5,646 nt of DNA. It comes from Candidatus Hydrogenedentota bacterium (GTDB taxonomy: Bacteria; Hydrogenedentota; Hydrogenedentia; Hydrogenedentales; SLHB01). Shown here piece by piece: positions 4,889-5,646 of this stretch. The translations under genes and the position numbers were made by a program. Under the pieces are notes generated by a model that ran no database searches, had not been told where the DNA came from, and saw only the letters and a program-made list of their open reading frames with translations. The number at the start of each line of letters is the position of its first letter. Position 1 is the first letter of the stretch. The stretch lies in contig JAHDWY010000342.1 in NCBI GenBank assembly GCA_023384315.1, positions 1 to 5,646 of the forward strand, read 5' to 3'.

Positions 4889-5619
4889 GGATTGGCGCAG
4901 TTTCTGTCGGGAAGGGATATCCCGAAGCCCCGCATTGCCTTCTCTGCCGCACCGGCCCAGTCGCGGTTGGCGGCGGGACTGGCGGGGCTGGGATGGAGGA
5001 TTCGTCCGATGGTGTGTCCGCCATCGCTGAGGGCCTCGCGGATTCGGCCCTCCGCGAACGCGCCCACGCCCAAGACGCAGACGGGCTGTAGCTCGGCGAC
5101 TATCCCGCGCAGAGCTTCGTCGCAGGCCGCGAAAACGGGGTCGGCTTCGCTCTTCGGCAGTTTGTCGGGGGTGCGATTGCGTCCGCTCTCTTCCATGAAA
5201 CAGAGGGGGCAGTAGTTGGCCACGAAGAACCGCTCGAAGAACCGGCCGGGGGTTCCAAAGCGGTCGCGCGCCCAGCCCCAGAGCCGCGTGCCACTGACTT
5301 CGCTGCGGGGGCATTCGAAGCCTTCAATTGGGCGTTTTGGGTGCTCTATCGCGGGTTTCCGCACTGGCGCCTCGATGCCCATCCAGTCCCGCACCATGGC
5401 GACGTCACCAAATGGCACGCCGGTCTGAGCCATGCCAAAGGGGCCGGGATTCATGCCGACGAGGAGGACTTCCTTCTTGCCGCGACCATAGCGATCCAGG
5501 TATTCCGCATGGGAGTCCCAAGCGTACTCCAGCGGATTGTAGACGTACGCCGTCGGTGGCGCGAAGGTCAATGGTTTCAATGTGTTAACGAGATCGTGGG
5601 AGATTTCTTGCAGTGCCAT
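4885..5619 (-). CDS. smug1: SMUG1-family uracil-DNA glycosylase
   Basis: This base-excision repair enzyme removes uracil (and in studied members oxidised pyrimidines) from DNA. The 244-residue protein matches the SMUG1 core almost without gaps. VYNPLEYAWDSH (26-37) leads to the catalytic motif GMNPGPFGMAQTGVPFGDV (55-73), whose N57 corresponds to human Asn85 and whose F70 matches the stacking Phe98. EHPKRP (92-97) and SEVSGTRLWGW (106-116) follow, then FVANYCPL (132-139) with the pocket asparagine N136, where human SMUG1 has HN before the Cys. HPSPASPAANRDW (209-221) holds the second catalytic His209 and the DNA-wedge loop; the human wedge arginine position is not Arg here. The N-terminal extension of vertebrate SMUG1 is missing. 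ATG 5619 agrees with the conserved start region, although no Shine-Dalgarno precedes it. It probably forms its own transcription unit, since a promoter for fprA overlaps its stop. Confidence 0.95.
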   Translation of the reverse strand: MALQEISHDLVNTLKPLTFAPPTAYVYNPLEYAWDSHAEYLDRYGRGKKEVLLVGMNPGPFGMAQTGVPFGDVAMVRDWMGIEAPVRKPAIEHPKRPIEGFECPRSEVSGTRLWGWARDRFGTPGRFFERFFVANYCPLCFMEESGRNRTPDKLPKSEADPVFAACDEALRGIVAELQPVCVLGVGAFAEGRIREALSDGGHTIGRILHPSPASPAANRDWAGAAEKAMRGFGISLPDRNCANP

Positions 5620-5635
5620 GAAGGGGAGTCTAGCA
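5620..5635 (-). promoter_or_regulatory. Possible extended -10 element giving a leaderless glycosylase mRNA
   Basis: The minus strand reads TGCTAGACT followed by 7 bases and then ATG. TGnTAGACT resembles an extended -10, and its spacing would place the transcript start on the start codon itself. The bases just before ATG (CTCCCCTTC) contain no Shine-Dalgarno and indeed look like its complement. The -35 would lie outside or at the edge of the window, so this is only suggestive. Confidence 0.25.
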
Positions 5636-5646
5636 AATCGAACCGG

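Noticed and set aside
1..5646. CRISPR array, phage or defence system
   Set aside because: No regularly spaced repeats, cas-like, integrase, toxin or nuclease-defence genes; all four genes are housekeeping or motility functions.

Overview
The window carries four complete genes, all on the minus strand. In transcription order (right to left) they are a SMUG1-type uracil-DNA glycosylase (5619-4885), an FprA/adrenodoxin-reductase-type ferredoxin-NADP reductase (4776-3397), a CtaA/Cox15 heme A synthase (3372-2365) and the flagellar hook-associated protein FlgK (1931-237). The DNA is GC-rich and bacterial. The genes imply an aerobic, flagellated Gram-negative-type bacterium with a heme-A cytochrome oxidase. 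The short GC-rich palindromic repeats and the gene mix would suit an uncultured PVC- or Hydrogenedentes-like lineage, but that taxonomic guess is weak and cannot be settled from this window.

Right part (3372-5619): the glycosylase appears to be its own unit. It has no Shine-Dalgarno sequence and may be leaderless. A near-consensus sigma70 promoter (TTGACT-17-TATATT) overlaps its stop codon and should drive fprA and ctaA, which lie 24 nt apart and read as an operon. FprA is the bacterial homologue of mitochondrial adrenodoxin reductase (Arh1/FDXR). Mitochondrial heme A synthesis by Cox15 depends on that reductase and its ferredoxin, so the gene pair looks like a genetic link between a heme A synthase and its electron supply.

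Middle (1932-2364 plus the end of ctaA): a gene-free stretch with two distinct elements. Near flgK is a candidate FliA/sigma28 promoter whose -10 matches the consensus exactly. Next to ctaA is a compact structure: a sigma70-like promoter reading rightward, a 16-bp dyad over its -10, then about 115 bases that fold as a closed three-way junction with a 23-bp basal stem, followed by T5. This looks like an undescribed small RNA that overlaps the 3' end of ctaA in antisense. It could alternatively be a structured 3' UTR of ctaA.

Left (1-236): after flgK there is no gene. There are two copies of a palindromic repeat in opposite orientation, with a compensatory base-pair change between them, and an additional hairpin cluster at 37-82. 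The flagellar gene flgL, a frequent partner of flgK, is not in the window.
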